DNA from: Bremerella volcania | Lineage (GTDB): Bacteria > Planctomycetota > Planctomycetia > Pirellulales > Pirellulaceae | Direction of reading: 5' to 3' | Assembly (NCBI RefSeq): GCF_007748115.1 | Contig: NZ_CP036289.1 | Coordinates: 3,596,001 to 3,660,000 of the forward strand | DNA: 64,000 nt | Part shown: in pieces, positions 24,728 to 35,626 of the stretch | Layout of the letters: the number at the start of each line of letters is the position of its first letter | How positions within the stretch are numbered: position 1 is the stretch's first letter | The notes under the pieces: model-generated | Told to the model about the DNA's origin: nothing | Databases searched by the model: none | Seen by the model: only the letters and a program-made list of their open reading frames with translations | Program-made: the position numbers and the translations under genes

Positions 24728-26161
24728 ATGCACATCCTTCGCACGCTCGTCCTGGTTGCCGTCTGCTCGCTGACCTCTGCCGCCATGGCGGCAGAGCGCC
24801 CCAACATCGTTTGGATCATCGCCGATGACCTTAGCCCCGAGTTGGGCTGCTACGGCTACCAAGGGGTCAGCACGCCCAACATCGATCGGCTTGCCAACCA
24901 GGGGCATCGCTATACGGCGGCGTTTTCCACCGCGCCGGTCTGTTCGTCGTCGCGATCCGCGTTCATTACCGGGGTGTATCAAACGGCCACCGGGACGCAC
25001 CACCACCGCACCGAAGTCAAACGCCCACTGCCAAGTCCAGTCGCGCCGATCCTTGCGCTACTAAAAGATGCCGGGTACTATCTGAGCAACGGCAACAACA
25101 CGCTGACGCGCGCCGGCAAGACCGACTACAACTTTACCACCACCGGCAACTTGTTCGACGGCATCGACTGGTCGAAGCGTGCCCAAGGGCAACCCTTCTT
25201 CGCTCAAGTTCAGATCCACGAACCGCACCGCCCGTTCGTGCAAGCCAAGGACGTCACTCGGGCCGACGACGTCGAGATTCCTACGTATTACCCTCAGCAC
25301 CCTGTCATCCGAGCAGATTGGGCGAACTATCTCGCCAGTATCGAAACGCTCGATCAACATGTCGGCGCATTGCTTCAGCGGCTCGAAAAAGAAGGGGAAC
25401 TCGACAACACGGTGATCTTCTTTTTCGGAGACCACGGCCGGCCTCATTATCGCGACAAGCAGTGGCTCTACGACGGAGGCCTGCGCGTGCCGCTGCTGGT
25501 GCGCTGGCCGGGACATTTGCAGCCTGGTGTCGTCAAGCCCCATTTAGTCAGCCTGATCGACGTCAGCGCGGCCACCATCGCGGCGGCAGGCATCGCGGTT
25601 CCCCCGTGGATGGATGGCCAGGATTTTCTTGCCAGCGACTTCAAGGGTCGAGAAAGGATCTTCGCGGCGCGCGATCGATGCGGCGATGCGGTCGATCGAA
25701 TTCGCTGCGTGCGAACCGACTCGTTCAAATATATTCGCAACGACTTCCCCGAACGCCCCTACACGCAGACAAGCAGTTACAAAGAGCTTCAATACCCCGG
25801 CATGACGGTCGCTCGTGTGCTCAAGCAGCAGGGCAAGCTGGAAGGTCCCCCGGCGGCTTTCTGGGAAGAGTCTCGACCGGCGGAAGAGCTGTACGACCTG
25901 AATGCCGACCCGGACGAAACCAACAACGTTGCCGGTGATCCAAAATACCAGAAGGTATTGGCCGATCTTCGAGGTGACCTCGATCAGTGGATCGCCGATA
26001 CCAACGATCAAGGCTATCAACCCGAACCTAAGCTGCAAGACACCCTCAAGGCCAGTCGAAAGTGGTCTGACAAAGCATACGATCGCCGCGGCATGACGCG
26101 CGACGTCGAGCCGCAAGCGTATCTCGAATGGTGGGAGAAAGAACTGGGGCTCAAGCAGTGA
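24728..26161 (+). CDS. Secreted type I sulfatase with CSSSR site
   Basis: 477 residues from ATG 24728; in-frame ATGs upstream would add a non-signal N-terminus. Signal peptide about 1-22 (AAMAAERP). Calcium-site motif IADDLSPELGCYGYQG, and Cys72 in VCSSSRSAFITG as presumed formylglycine precursor. The usual position-3 Pro or Ala is Ser, a variant found in planctomycete sulfatases. FFGDHGRPHY is the second metal motif; YDGGLRVPLLVRWPG follows. Target: a sulfated glycan, identity unknown. It ends 9 bases from the convergent GNAT gene. Confidence 0.9.
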   Translation: MHILRTLVLVAVCSLTSAAMAAERPNIVWIIADDLSPELGCYGYQGVSTPNIDRLANQGHRYTAAFSTAPVCSSSRSAFITGVYQTATGTHHHRTEVKRPLPSPVAPILALLKDAGYYLSNGNNTLTRAGKTDYNFTTTGNLFDGIDWSKRAQGQPFFAQVQIHEPHRPFVQAKDVTRADDVEIPTYYPQHPVIRADWANYLASIETLDQHVGALLQRLEKEGELDNTVIFFFGDHGRPHYRDKQWLYDGGLRVPLLVRWPGHLQPGVVKPHLVSLIDVSAATIAAAGIAVPPWMDGQDFLASDFKGRERIFAARDRCGDAVDRIRCVRTDSFKYIRNDFPERPYTQTSSYKELQYPGMTVARVLKQQGKLEGPPAAFWEESRPAEELYDLNADPDETNNVAGDPKYQKVLADLRGDLDQWIADTNDQGYQPEPKLQDTLKASRKWSDKAYDRRGMTRDVEPQAYLEWWEKELGLKQ

Positions 26162-26170
26162 CGCCACGTC

Positions 26171-27106
26171 CTAGCTGGTCTCAGGCATGAAGGTCGGCAT
26201 GACGATCCCCTGAGGCTTTTTCCAATCGCCTCGAACCTGGGAAAAGTGCAGCTCGCAGTTTCTCGCTCCCCAGCTGTACAGTTGTTGGACCAGTTGGTTC
26301 GCTTCTACCGGAACGAGCCAGACTGGCGTGCGGCCGGCGTGATGCTGTAGCTCGAAATAGATTAGCGCCGCGGCGTCTTCCTCCGTTCGCATCGCACCAG
26401 GCCCCAGCATGTTCGAGCCTGGGTGGAATACCGAGGCCAGGAACCCATCGATACTGCCGGTGTCGTTCTCGATGACCGACATGTGCCACAGGCCAGACTG
26501 GTTCTCCAGAAAGTGGCGATAGTCGTCTGGCCGCCGAATGTGATGTAGTTCCTCTTCCAGCGCGACGATTGCATCGAGATCTTCACGGGCTGCCTGGCGA
26601 ACGCGATCCAATCGCTGTGGCGGAATGCCTCGTTGAATGCCTTCCGGGGGAACTTCCAAGTACATGTCTTGAAAGGTCATGCGGGGAACGAAGCCGGCAC
26701 GGTTGTAGAGCGAAAACGAATCGAGATTCACGGCGCTTGATACCAGCCGCACCGGTTGGTCCTCTTTCTCCGCGACGGCGATGACGAAGTCCAACAGCTT
26801 CCGCGCGACCCCTCCGCCGAAGTGATTGGGATGAACGTTCATGATTCCCAGCGACATATGCGACGGGCGAGGATGATAGAAGCATGACCCGGCAATCGCT
26901 CCTGTTTCATCACACTGGGCCAAGACGCAGCAGCCAGGATCGAGGGCCTGGTACACGTCGCAAAACACGCTGGCAACCGAGACGTCGCCGGTGAAGATCG
27001 GCGGACGAGCATGCGACTGGTACCAGGCGTTGGTCGAATGGTAGATCAACGACGTCACTTCATCTTGATCTTCGGTCGTCATCGATCGAATCGTGTAGCT
27101 CGACAT
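26171..27106 (-). CDS. Tandem GNAT N-acetyltransferase
   Basis: 311 residues with two GNAT-like halves. The N-terminal half (about 4-155) has a recognisable acetyl-CoA region, MNVHPNHFGGGVARKLLDFVI, followed by NLDSFSLYNRAGFV. The C-terminal half (about 160-305) is more degenerate, with VEANQLVQQLYSWGARNCELHFSQ. Such tandem proteins often have one catalytic and one non-catalytic domain. Substrate unknown. Its neighbours do not suggest a pathway. Confidence 0.82.
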   Translation of the reverse strand: MSSYTIRSMTTEDQDEVTSLIYHSTNAWYQSHARPPIFTGDVSVASVFCDVYQALDPGCCVLAQCDETGAIAGSCFYHPRPSHMSLGIMNVHPNHFGGGVARKLLDFVIAVAEKEDQPVRLVSSAVNLDSFSLYNRAGFVPRMTFQDMYLEVPPEGIQRGIPPQRLDRVRQAAREDLDAIVALEEELHHIRRPDDYRHFLENQSGLWHMSVIENDTGSIDGFLASVFHPGSNMLGPGAMRTEEDAAALIYFELQHHAGRTPVWLVPVEANQLVQQLYSWGARNCELHFSQVRGDWKKPQGIVMPTFMPETS

Positions 27107-27335
27107 GTTTCGTCCTGAATCGCGGCTGGCGGCTGGCTAGGTTATTGACGATATTCTGCAACGATCGGAATCTTCCTGCCACCCTGCCGGCAGTGGGATC
27201 ATTTTCATGGAGAAAAGTCTCGCCTTATTTCCGACAATCCATTAGAATGGCAATTCGGGCACCGCGGTACCATTCCATGCCCTTCCCCCTAATCTTTTCG
27301 ATTTCCCTCCTTCCCTGTTCGAGCGTGGCTATCGC

Positions 27336-29822
27336 ATGACCAAGCTGCCTCATTCAACCTATTTCGTTCGCCTTCGAACGATGATCACAGCGATTGTCGT
27401 TGTCGGCCTCGTGTCGGGGTTTGCTCTTGCAGCAGATTCCGCATCACCGTCGGATGTGAGCTTTGCGAAAGAGATCTACCCCCTTCTGCATAAGGCATGC
27501 TTCGAGTGCCACGGGGTCGATACGCAAGAGGCCGGATTACGCGTCGACGAGCGTGCCGCGCTTTTCGATTCTGGCAGCGTTGTACCTGGGCATCCCGAAG
27601 ATAGCGAACTACTGCGTCGTGTGACCTTGCCCAAGGGGCACGACGAGATCATGCCGGCGGTGGGCGATCCCCTCTCACCTGGCGAAGTTCGTTCTCTTCG
27701 CCGCTGGATTGCCAGCGGAGCAAACTGGCCTGAGGACTTCACTCCACCCAAGCACTGGGCTTACGTCAAACCAGAGCGGCCGGAACTTCCCGAGGTGAAA
27801 CGCAAGCAGTGGGTTCAGTCGCCGATCGACCGGTTCGTTCTGGCCAGGCTCGAATCGGCTGAGCTGGAACCGTCACCGGCGGCCACGCCGGAGAAGCTGC
27901 TCCGCCGCGTCCACTTCGACTTGATCGGTCTTCCGCCGACGCCTGCCGAGGTAGATGCCTTCGTTGCCGATCCCTCTGCGGAACACTACCGACGCATCGT
28001 GGACGAGCTTCTGGCACGACCTCAGTTTGGCGAACGCTGGGCCCGCCCCTGGCTGGACCTGGCGCGCTATGCGGACTCGCACGGCTTTCAGCGCGACGAC
28101 CTCCGCGATATTTGGGCCTATCGCGATTGGGTCATTCAAGCAATGAACGATGACATGCCGTTTGATCGATTTACGATCGAGCAGATCGCCGGCGACCTCT
28201 TGCCCGATGCGACCGAGTCGACGCGAATCGCGACAGGTTTTCATCGCTGCGCGCCGACGAACGTTGAAGCGGGCTCCCTCCCCGAAGAAACCCGAACCGA
28301 ACAAATCATCGACCGCGTCAACACCACGGGAGCCGTATGGCTGGGGACGACGCTGGAATGCTGCCAATGCCACGACCACAAGTACGATCCTTTTCTAATG
28401 AAGGATTACTACCGGATGCTGGCCTTCTTCAACAGCACCAAACGCGAGGCCGACCGCACCGATCCCAAAAAGCCCAGCTCGATTGCGTTCCAAGGTCCCT
28501 CAATGGATCTGACAGATCCCGAGAAAGAGAAGCGCCGTAAGCAGCTACAAACGCAACAAGCCGAAATTAAGAAACAAAAGACGCAACGACGGGGCGAACT
28601 CGAAGCGGACCTGAAGACTTGGGTCACCAGCATCGAGGCCGAAGCCATGGAGTCGATGCCAGACCCGGTAAAAAAGGCGATCGCCAAAGGCCCGGAAAAG
28701 TGGACGGATAAGGAAGAGAAGACACTCCTGGACTTTTGCATCGAGCAAGACACTTCGAGTCAGAAGCTGGACAAGCAGCTCAGCAAGATCGAGCGAGACC
28801 TGAAAGCCGCCCAGCCAGACACCACGCTGGTAATGATCGAACTTGAAGAGATGAGACCGACCCATATCTTCGAGCGAGGAAACTACCAAAGCCCTGGCGA
28901 GTTGGTTGAGCCCGGCACGCCCGAGGCGCTGCATGCGATGCCGGAAGGGCCAGCCAATCGACTGACGCTGGCACGTTGGCTTGCTTCGCAAGAGAACCCC
29001 TTGGTTGCCCGCGTGGTGGTCAACCGCTGGTGGGCGGAACTCTTCGGCCAAGGGATCGTGGCCACCGAAGAAGACTTCGGCATCAAAGGAGAGTTGCCCA
29101 CGCATCCACAGCTGTTGGACTGGCTGGCGGTCGAACTGATGGAAAACGGCTGGTCGCGCAAACAGCTTCTCCGCGAGATCGTTCTTTCGGCGACCTACCA
29201 GCAGTCGTCGAATATGACCAAACAACTACTGGAAGTCGACGATCAGAACAAGCTGCTGGCACGCGGGCCGCGTATTCGAATGGATGCCGAAATGATCCGG
29301 GACAACGCCCTGGCAATTTCGGGACTGCTGAGCCTCAAGCAGTTCGGGCCTCCGATTCGTCCCTATCAACCCAGTGGCATTTGGACCAAAGTGGGTGGCC
29401 AGAAGTACAACTACCAGGTCAGCCCCGGCAGCGAACAACATCGCCGCGGGATTTACGTCGTTCTGAAACGGGGTTCCCCCTACCCCAGTTTTCTGAACTT
29501 CGATGCGACCGCGCGGCTCGCCTGCACGGTGCAGCGATCGCGAACGAATACTCCGCTGCAGGCCCTCACGCTGTTGAACGACCCAGTCTATGTCGAGGCC
29601 GCCCAGGCCTTGGCCAAGCGTATTCAAACGGAAGCCAAGGATCAGCCGCTTGACGAGCAGTTGAATTACGCCTTCCAGTTGTGCACCGCGCGGTCGCCCA
29701 GCGAATCGGAAATGGCAACCCTGAGAAATCTGGTCCAGCTTTATCCCGACGACGCCGACAAAGCGTGGTTCAACGTTTCGACGGCCTTGTTGAACCTGCA
29801 CGAAACCATCACCAAGGACTAG
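27336..29822 (+). CDS. Planctomycete cytochrome c (PSCyt1) - DUF1549 - DUF1553 protein
   Basis: 828 residues. A signal peptide (about 1-32) precedes a c-type haem-binding segment with CFECH (Cys55, Cys58, His59) in a PSCyt1 domain (about 45-130). DUF1549 covers about 160-365 (PIDRFVLARLE, ERWARPWLDLARYADSHG). A charged coiled-coil-like insert lies at about 385-500. DUF1553 covers about 540-800 (NRLTLARWLASQENPLVARVVVNR, RSRTNTPLQALTLLND). These proteins are abundant in planctomycetes and nearly always precede a DUF1501 gene, as here with a gap of 9 bases. They are thought to be envelope redox or polymer-degradation components; the reaction is not established. Confidence 0.92.
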   Translation: MTKLPHSTYFVRLRTMITAIVVVGLVSGFALAADSASPSDVSFAKEIYPLLHKACFECHGVDTQEAGLRVDERAALFDSGSVVPGHPEDSELLRRVTLPKGHDEIMPAVGDPLSPGEVRSLRRWIASGANWPEDFTPPKHWAYVKPERPELPEVKRKQWVQSPIDRFVLARLESAELEPSPAATPEKLLRRVHFDLIGLPPTPAEVDAFVADPSAEHYRRIVDELLARPQFGERWARPWLDLARYADSHGFQRDDLRDIWAYRDWVIQAMNDDMPFDRFTIEQIAGDLLPDATESTRIATGFHRCAPTNVEAGSLPEETRTEQIIDRVNTTGAVWLGTTLECCQCHDHKYDPFLMKDYYRMLAFFNSTKREADRTDPKKPSSIAFQGPSMDLTDPEKEKRRKQLQTQQAEIKKQKTQRRGELEADLKTWVTSIEAEAMESMPDPVKKAIAKGPEKWTDKEEKTLLDFCIEQDTSSQKLDKQLSKIERDLKAAQPDTTLVMIELEEMRPTHIFERGNYQSPGELVEPGTPEALHAMPEGPANRLTLARWLASQENPLVARVVVNRWWAELFGQGIVATEEDFGIKGELPTHPQLLDWLAVELMENGWSRKQLLREIVLSATYQQSSNMTKQLLEVDDQNKLLARGPRIRMDAEMIRDNALAISGLLSLKQFGPPIRPYQPSGIWTKVGGQKYNYQVSPGSEQHRRGIYVVLKRGSPYPSFLNFDATARLACTVQRSRTNTPLQALTLLNDPVYVEAAQALAKRIQTEAKDQPLDEQLNYAFQLCTARSPSESEMATLRNLVQLYPDDADKAWFNVSTALLNLHETITKD

Positions 29823-29831
29823 CGTGACGCG

Positions 29832-31238
29832 ATGAGCATCGAAAACCAACCACCAGCCATGACGCGTCGCGGGTTTCTGCAAAACTCAGGCATCGGGTTT
29901 GGCGGCATCGGGCTGGCGTCTCTCCTGCAGCAAGAGACGATCGCCGGAACGCTCCCCGCGCATGTCATGCCGCGGGCCAAGCACGTAATCTATCTGCATA
30001 TGATCGGCGCTCCTTCGCAGTTGGATCTGTTTGAACCGAAGCCGGAGCTGGTCAAACGCCACAATCAACCGTGCCCCGCGGAAGTCACCAAGGACCGCGA
30101 TTTTGCTTTCATTGGCAAGACGTCCACGCTCGCCGGTTCCCCCTTTAAATACACCCAGCATGGCGCGTGTGGTCACCACTTTTCGGAACTCTTGCCCCAC
30201 CTGGCCGGCGTTTCGGATGAGATCGCGATGATCCATTCGATCCATACCGAAGAGATCAACCATGCCCCGGCGCAGATGTTCCTGCACTCTGGCTTTGGTC
30301 GCGGCGGTCGTCCCAGTTTCGGATCTTGGGTTTCGTATGGTCTCGGATCCGAGAACGAAAACCTGCCAGGCTACATCGTTCTATTAAGCGGTCCTAAAGG
30401 GGGCGCAGGCACGAGTCTTTGGTCAAGTGGTTTTCTGCCCAGTATTCACCAAGGAATTCAGTTCCGCTCCGAAGGAGACCCGGTCCTGTTTCTCTCCAGC
30501 CCGAAAGACCACACCGCACAAGACCGCCGAAATGTTCTCGACGCCTTGTCCGATCTCAACCGGCAGCAGCTGGCAACCACCGGCGATCCCGAGATTGAAA
30601 CACGGATCGAGCAGTACGAGATGGCCTTCCGCATGCAGGCCTCGGTCCCGGATCTGATGAACTTGGAAGGGGAAACGAAGGAAACACTCGCCCTTTACGG
30701 GGCCCAGCCTGGCAAGGCATCGTTTGCCAATAACTGCTTGCTGGCTCGGCGACTGGTCGAACGAGGCGTGCGGCTGATCGAACTCTACGATGCCGACTGG
30801 GACCATCATAGCGGGCTCGATAAACGCCTACCGGCCAAGTGCAAGGAAACCGACAAGCCGATCGCCGCGCTGATCAGGGACCTCAAGCGGCGTGGACTGC
30901 TGGACGATACCTTGATCGTCTGGGGTTCCGAATTTGGCCGAACGCCACTTCGCCAAGGGGGAAATGCCAAAGGAAACTCCGTGGCAGGCCGCGACCATCA
31001 CAAAGACGCATTCACCATGTGGCTGGCCGGGGGGGGCGTAAAAGGAGGCGTCAGTCACGGTCGCACCGATGACTTCGGCATGGACATCGTCGAGAATGGC
31101 GTCCATGTTCATGACCTTAACGCCACCATTCTGCATCTCCTGGGCATCGATCACGAGCGGCTCACGTACCGTTACCAAGGTCGCGAATTCCGCCTGACCG
31201 ACGTCCACGGGAGCTTGATTCGTCCGATTCTTGCCTGA
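29832..31238 (+). CDS. Tat-exported DUF1501 protein
   Basis: 468 residues. The N-terminus contains a twin-arginine signal, TRRGFLQ, followed by a Gly-rich hydrophobic stretch (about 16-37). DUF1501 proteins belong to the alkaline-phosphatase/sulfatase-like superfamily, and conserved family segments are visible: [32 protein letters not shown], and [17 protein letters not shown] with [17 protein letters not shown]. It forms an operon with the PSCyt1-DUF1549-DUF1553 gene. Folded export by Tat suggests a cofactor or metal acquired in the cytoplasm. Enzymatic activity unknown. Confidence 0.92.
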   Translation: MSIENQPPAMTRRGFLQNSGIGFGGIGLASLLQQETIAGTLPAHVMPRAKHVIYLHMIGAPSQLDLFEPKPELVKRHNQPCPAEVTKDRDFAFIGKTSTLAGSPFKYTQHGACGHHFSELLPHLAGVSDEIAMIHSIHTEEINHAPAQMFLHSGFGRGGRPSFGSWVSYGLGSENENLPGYIVLLSGPKGGAGTSLWSSGFLPSIHQGIQFRSEGDPVLFLSSPKDHTAQDRRNVLDALSDLNRQQLATTGDPEIETRIEQYEMAFRMQASVPDLMNLEGETKETLALYGAQPGKASFANNCLLARRLVERGVRLIELYDADWDHHSGLDKRLPAKCKETDKPIAALIRDLKRRGLLDDTLIVWGSEFGRTPLRQGGNAKGNSVAGRDHHKDAFTMWLAGGGVKGGVSHGRTDDFGMDIVENGVHVHDLNATILHLLGIDHERLTYRYQGREFRLTDVHGSLIRPILA

Positions 31239-31430
31239 CCGCCGCTGGTAAATTTCTCTAGGTGTTGGACATTATTTACAAGGAAACCTCCTAGGAATGG
31301 GTGGTAGACTGAACACCCCAAGCAGCCCGCCGCGGTTGTTTTGGTTCACCTTACGGGGCATGACGCCCTGGTCATTCCCTCCCAGTACCCTCATCCCGTC
31401 TTGCCTTTTGCCCGACAAAGGATCCCGACC

Positions 31431-34400
31431 ATGCGAACGATCGTGATCTCCGCCTGCGCTGTCTGCTTCTTGTGTTGCCTCGTATCGGCATTACCGGCAG
31501 CCGCCCCTGAAGGTCATCTTCCCAAGGGAGGTGACGGTCGACCGTTGAACCTCGACTTCGAGACCGGCACGCTCCAAGATTGGTCGGCCCACGGGGAAGC
31601 TTTCCAACAGCAGCCGATCGAAGGTGACACGGTCAATCGTCGACGCGGCGACATGAAGAGCCAGCACCAAGGCAAGTTCTGGATCGGCGGGTACGAACGT
31701 AAGCAGGATCAGCCGATCGGCACGCTTACCTCGGTCCCTTTTAAGGTCACGCACCCTTGGGCGGCATTCTTGCACAACGGTGGATCTGACGGAAAAACGC
31801 GGGTTGAGTTGGTCGATGCTGAAAACGACAAGGTCTTCTATTTCACCGTCGGCGAAGCACGTGAAAACATGCGACTGGTCGTGGTCGACTTGAAACGCAT
31901 GCAAGGCAAAAACATCTATATTCGCCTGGTCGACGAGCATCGCGGCGGTTGGGGACACTTGAACTTCGACAACTTCCGCTTCTACGACGAAGCCCCCGCC
32001 AAACCGAAGCCGCCTCAAAAACCACTCGTGGCGGATGACTACCCGCACGCAGGCCTATCGGCCGAAGAAGCGGCGGCCGCCATGCGGTTGCCGGAAGGAT
32101 TCTCGGTAATCGTGAGCGCCGCCGAGCCTGACGTCACGCAGCCGATCGCCATGGCCTTGGACGATCGCGGGCGGCTGTGGGTCGCGGAAGCGTTTGAGTA
32201 CCCACTGCGTGCCAAAGATGGCGAGGGACGCGATCGCATCCTGATTTTTGAAGACAACGACGGAGACGGCAAGTTCGATAGCCGGAAGGTCTTTTACGAG
32301 GGGCTGAATCTCGTCAGTGGCCTGGAAGTTGGTTTTGGTGGCGTCTGGGTCGGGGCGGCTCCCTACCTGCTTTTCATCCCCGACGAAAACGGCGACGACG
32401 TCCCTGATGCCGAGCCTAAGGTGCTGCTCGACGGTTGGGGATATCAAGACACGCACGAAACGCTCAACGCGTTCATCTGGGGTCCCGATGGCTGGCTCTA
32501 TGGCTGCCACGGAGTGTTTACCCATTCCCATGTGGGCAAGCCCGGGGCACCCGACTCGGAGCGGCAGCGGATCAACGCTGGCATCTGGCGTTACCATCCC
32601 CTGCGGCACGAGTTCGAAGTATTCTGCCACGGCACGAGTAATCCTTGGGGGGTCGACTTCAACGACTACGGTCAGGCATTCGCGACCGCCTGTGTGATTC
32701 CGCATCTCTACCACATGATTCAAGGGGCAAGGTACCAGCGCCAGGCCGGTTCGCACTTCAACCCGCACACCTACAACGATATCAAGACCATCGCCGACCA
32801 CCTGCACTATCTGGGTGCCACTCCGCATAGCGGCAACAACAAATCGGACGAGGCCGGCGGCGGACATGCGCACGCAGGCGCGATGATCTACCTGGGCAAT
32901 CGCTGGCCCAGCGAGTACCGCGGCCAGATCTTCATGAACAACATTCATGGCCAGCGTCTGAATGTCGACATCCTGCAGCCGGAAGGCTCAGGCTACGTGG
33001 GCAGTCATGGTCCTGACTTCCTGCTTACCCGAGATCGAGCTTCTCAAATTTTGAATATCCGCTATTTGCCGGATGGGAATGCCTACATGATCGACTGGTA
33101 CGACATGCAGGCCTGCCATAGCCGAAATGCCGACGTTCACGATCGCAGTAACGGCCGCGTTTACAAAATCTGCTACGGCAAGAGCGAGTCGGTGAAAGTC
33201 AACCTGCCCGGTATGAGCGACCTGGAACTGGCCGAACTCACCTTGCACGTGAACGACTGGTACGTACGCCATGCCCGCAAGGTCCTGCAACATCGAACGT
33301 CGAGGGTTGAGATCGCCCCGGACGCAATCGCTCGCCTGAAAGAGATCGCCAGCACGCATGCCGATGCCACGCGACGCCTGCGCGCCTACTGGACATTGCA
33401 TGCGATTGGTAAGCTCGATGCCCAGCAGATCGAACAGATGACCAACGATACCGATGCCTATGTTCGCGCGTGGGCATTTCAATTGGCATTAGAAAAGAAT
33501 CATCAGCCTTCGAAGTCCCTCGAGCAAATCATGGTACGTTTGGCGAAAGAGGATCCGTCACCGGTCGTTCGGCTGTACCTGGCATCGGCAGCCCAGCGGA
33601 TGTCGCTCGACTCGCGTTGGGACTTGTTAACCGCCTTGACCTCTCACCCCGAAGACGCCCAGGATCACAATCTTCCGCTGATGTACTGGTACGCCGCCGA
33701 ACCGCTGGCCGATGCCGCACCTGAGCGTGCGTTGGCATTGGGGTTGGCCGCGAGCGAGTCGATACCACAATTGGGTCAGTTCATGCTCCGCCGGATCGGC
33801 AGTGGTGACTCGAAGAGTTCGCTGGCAACGCTCGTCAAAGGACTTTCCACCGTGGAAGCTCCAGCCACTCAGCTCACGTTCCTGAAAGCCATGCGAACGG
33901 CCCTGGCTGGGCGGCGTCAAGTTGCCATGCCGGCAGGCTGGGAAAAGGTAAGTGGCAAGCTAATGTCGGGTAGCCATGGCGAAGTTGCCGTGGAAGCAAC
34001 CGCGTTGGGCGTTACCTTTGGCGATGCCAACGCGCTGCAGCGAATGCGTCACTTGGCCCAGGATGAAAGCGCCGACCAGCGCTCGCGCACTGCGGCGATC
34101 GAAGCCCTGCTTGCCGCCGCCGACCCCAACTTGCCGAGCACGCTGCAGTCGCTGCTTGGCAATCCCACCTACCGCGAAGTCGCTCTGAAGGGCCTCGCCC
34201 AGTACGACGATCCTCAGACGGCAAGCAAAGTGCTCGCGCTGTACGGGCAGATGTCCCCCACTGCCAAACGTTTGGCCCTGGCTACGTTGTGTTCGCGACC
34301 GGCGTATGGCAAAGCCTTGCTTGCGACGATCGCTAGCGGAGACATTCCTGCGAGTGATCTGACCGCTGATCTGGTTCGCCAGCTTTCGAACCTGCAGGAC

Positions 34401-35474
34401 AAGGAGATCGATACGCAGCTTGGTTCGGTCTGGGGTTCGATCCGCGATACCCCCGAAGAAAAGGCCCAACTGATCGAGCAGTACAAAAAGTTAATCGCCC
34501 AGAAGAACCTGCCGAAGGCCGACCTGGAACTGGGCCGCGCGATCTTCGCCAAGACCTGCCAGCGGTGTCATACGCTGTACGGTGTTGGCGGAGCGGTCGG
34601 ACCTGATCTGACCGGCTCGAACCGGGCGAACCTCGATTATCTGCTAAGCAACGTCGTCGACCCGAGTGCCGTGATGGCCAAGGAATATCAGCCTTCGATC
34701 ATTCTATTGGATTCCGGTCGCGTACTAACGGGCATCGTTCGCAAGGAAGATGAAAAGACAATCGTGCTGGAAACGGCCGAAGACGTTCTGACGCTTCCCA
34801 AAGAAGAAATCGAAGAACGACGTCTCAGCGACAAATCAATGATGCCCGACGATCAGTTGCGACCGTTTTCCGAGCACGACGTGCGTTCGCTGGTGGCCTA
34901 CCTGCAAGGGAAAGGACAAACGGCGCTCTTGGCAACGCCCGAGAATGCCGTGGAACTCTTCAACGGTACCGACCTGAAGGGGTGGTCAGGCGATCCCGCG
35001 CTGTGGTCTGCCGAAGAGGGAGAGATCGTTGGCAAGACGACCAAAGGGATTCCGCACAATAGTTTCCTCGTGAGTGACCTTGCCGCGGAAAACTTCCGCC
35101 TGACCATGGAAGTTCGCTTGGTGAAGAACGAAGGAAACAGCGGCGTGCAATTCCGCAGCCAACCATTGGCCGGCGGATCGGTCAAAGGATATCAGGCCGA
35201 TATCGGCGCCGGCTGGTGGGGCAAGCTCTACGAGGAGCACGGCCGTGGTCTGCTTTGGGAAAAATCAGGCGAACCGCACTTGAAGCCGGACCAGTGGAAC
35301 ACATACGAAATCGTCGCCCATGGACCCGATATCAAGACGTTTCTCAATGGTCAGCCGTGCGTACAGCTGCATGATGACCAGGGAGCCAAACGCGGCGTTT
35401 TCGCCTTACAACTTCATTCCGGCGGACCGACCGAAGTCCGATTCCGCAATTTGAAGTTGGAAATTCTGCCCTAA
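31431..35474 (+). CDS. Giant secreted PVC-type dehydrogenase-like / haem / DUF1080 protein
   Basis: 1347 residues from ATG 31431 (signal peptide about 1-24). Domain order: a jelly-roll-like N-terminal module (about 35-185, LNLDFETGTLQDWSAHG to LNFDNFRFYDE), a PVC-type membrane-bound dehydrogenase/propeller domain (about 205-590, RLPEGFSVIVSAAEPDVTQP), HEAT-like helical repeats (about 610-1000), a PVC-type haem-binding domain with CQRCH (Cys1043, Cys1046, His1047), and a C-terminal DUF1080 glycoside-hydrolase-like module (about 1160-1347, LFNGTDLKGWSGDP). It is probably involved in oxidative or hydrolytic attack on a sugar polymer in the periplasm; mechanism unknown. Confidence 0.9.
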   Translation: MRTIVISACAVCFLCCLVSALPAAAPEGHLPKGGDGRPLNLDFETGTLQDWSAHGEAFQQQPIEGDTVNRRRGDMKSQHQGKFWIGGYERKQDQPIGTLTSVPFKVTHPWAAFLHNGGSDGKTRVELVDAENDKVFYFTVGEARENMRLVVVDLKRMQGKNIYIRLVDEHRGGWGHLNFDNFRFYDEAPAKPKPPQKPLVADDYPHAGLSAEEAAAAMRLPEGFSVIVSAAEPDVTQPIAMALDDRGRLWVAEAFEYPLRAKDGEGRDRILIFEDNDGDGKFDSRKVFYEGLNLVSGLEVGFGGVWVGAAPYLLFIPDENGDDVPDAEPKVLLDGWGYQDTHETLNAFIWGPDGWLYGCHGVFTHSHVGKPGAPDSERQRINAGIWRYHPLRHEFEVFCHGTSNPWGVDFNDYGQAFATACVIPHLYHMIQGARYQRQAGSHFNPHTYNDIKTIADHLHYLGATPHSGNNKSDEAGGGHAHAGAMIYLGNRWPSEYRGQIFMNNIHGQRLNVDILQPEGSGYVGSHGPDFLLTRDRASQILNIRYLPDGNAYMIDWYDMQACHSRNADVHDRSNGRVYKICYGKSESVKVNLPGMSDLELAELTLHVNDWYVRHARKVLQHRTSRVEIAPDAIARLKEIASTHADATRRLRAYWTLHAIGKLDAQQIEQMTNDTDAYVRAWAFQLALEKNHQPSKSLEQIMVRLAKEDPSPVVRLYLASAAQRMSLDSRWDLLTALTSHPEDAQDHNLPLMYWYAAEPLADAAPERALALGLAASESIPQLGQFMLRRIGSGDSKSSLATLVKGLSTVEAPATQLTFLKAMRTALAGRRQVAMPAGWEKVSGKLMSGSHGEVAVEATALGVTFGDANALQRMRHLAQDESADQRSRTAAIEALLAAADPNLPSTLQSLLGNPTYREVALKGLAQYDDPQTASKVLALYGQMSPTAKRLALATLCSRPAYGKALLATIASGDIPASDLTADLVRQLSNLQDKEIDTQLGSVWGSIRDTPEEKAQLIEQYKKLIAQKNLPKADLELGRAIFAKTCQRCHTLYGVGGAVGPDLTGSNRANLDYLLSNVVDPSAVMAKEYQPSIILLDSGRVLTGIVRKEDEKTIVLETAEDVLTLPKEEIEERRLSDKSMMPDDQLRPFSEHDVRSLVAYLQGKGQTALLATPENAVELFNGTDLKGWSGDPALWSAEEGEIVGKTTKGIPHNSFLVSDLAAENFRLTMEVRLVKNEGNSGVQFRSQPLAGGSVKGYQADIGAGWWGKLYEEHGRGLLWEKSGEPHLKPDQWNTYEIVAHGPDIKTFLNGQPCVQLHDDQGAKRGVFALQLHSGGPTEVRFRNLKLEILP

Positions 35475-35626
35475 ACCAAGTCTTCGGCATATCTCCTTTG
35501 GAAAAACTCCCTCGCTGGCTCACTTTCAACCTGCCAGCGAGGTAATATAGAGCATATGCTGTGCGGCTCTCAGGCACGCCTGCACGACCTTCCTACCCTT
35601 CAAGCTCCTCCCAGAAAACACAACCC

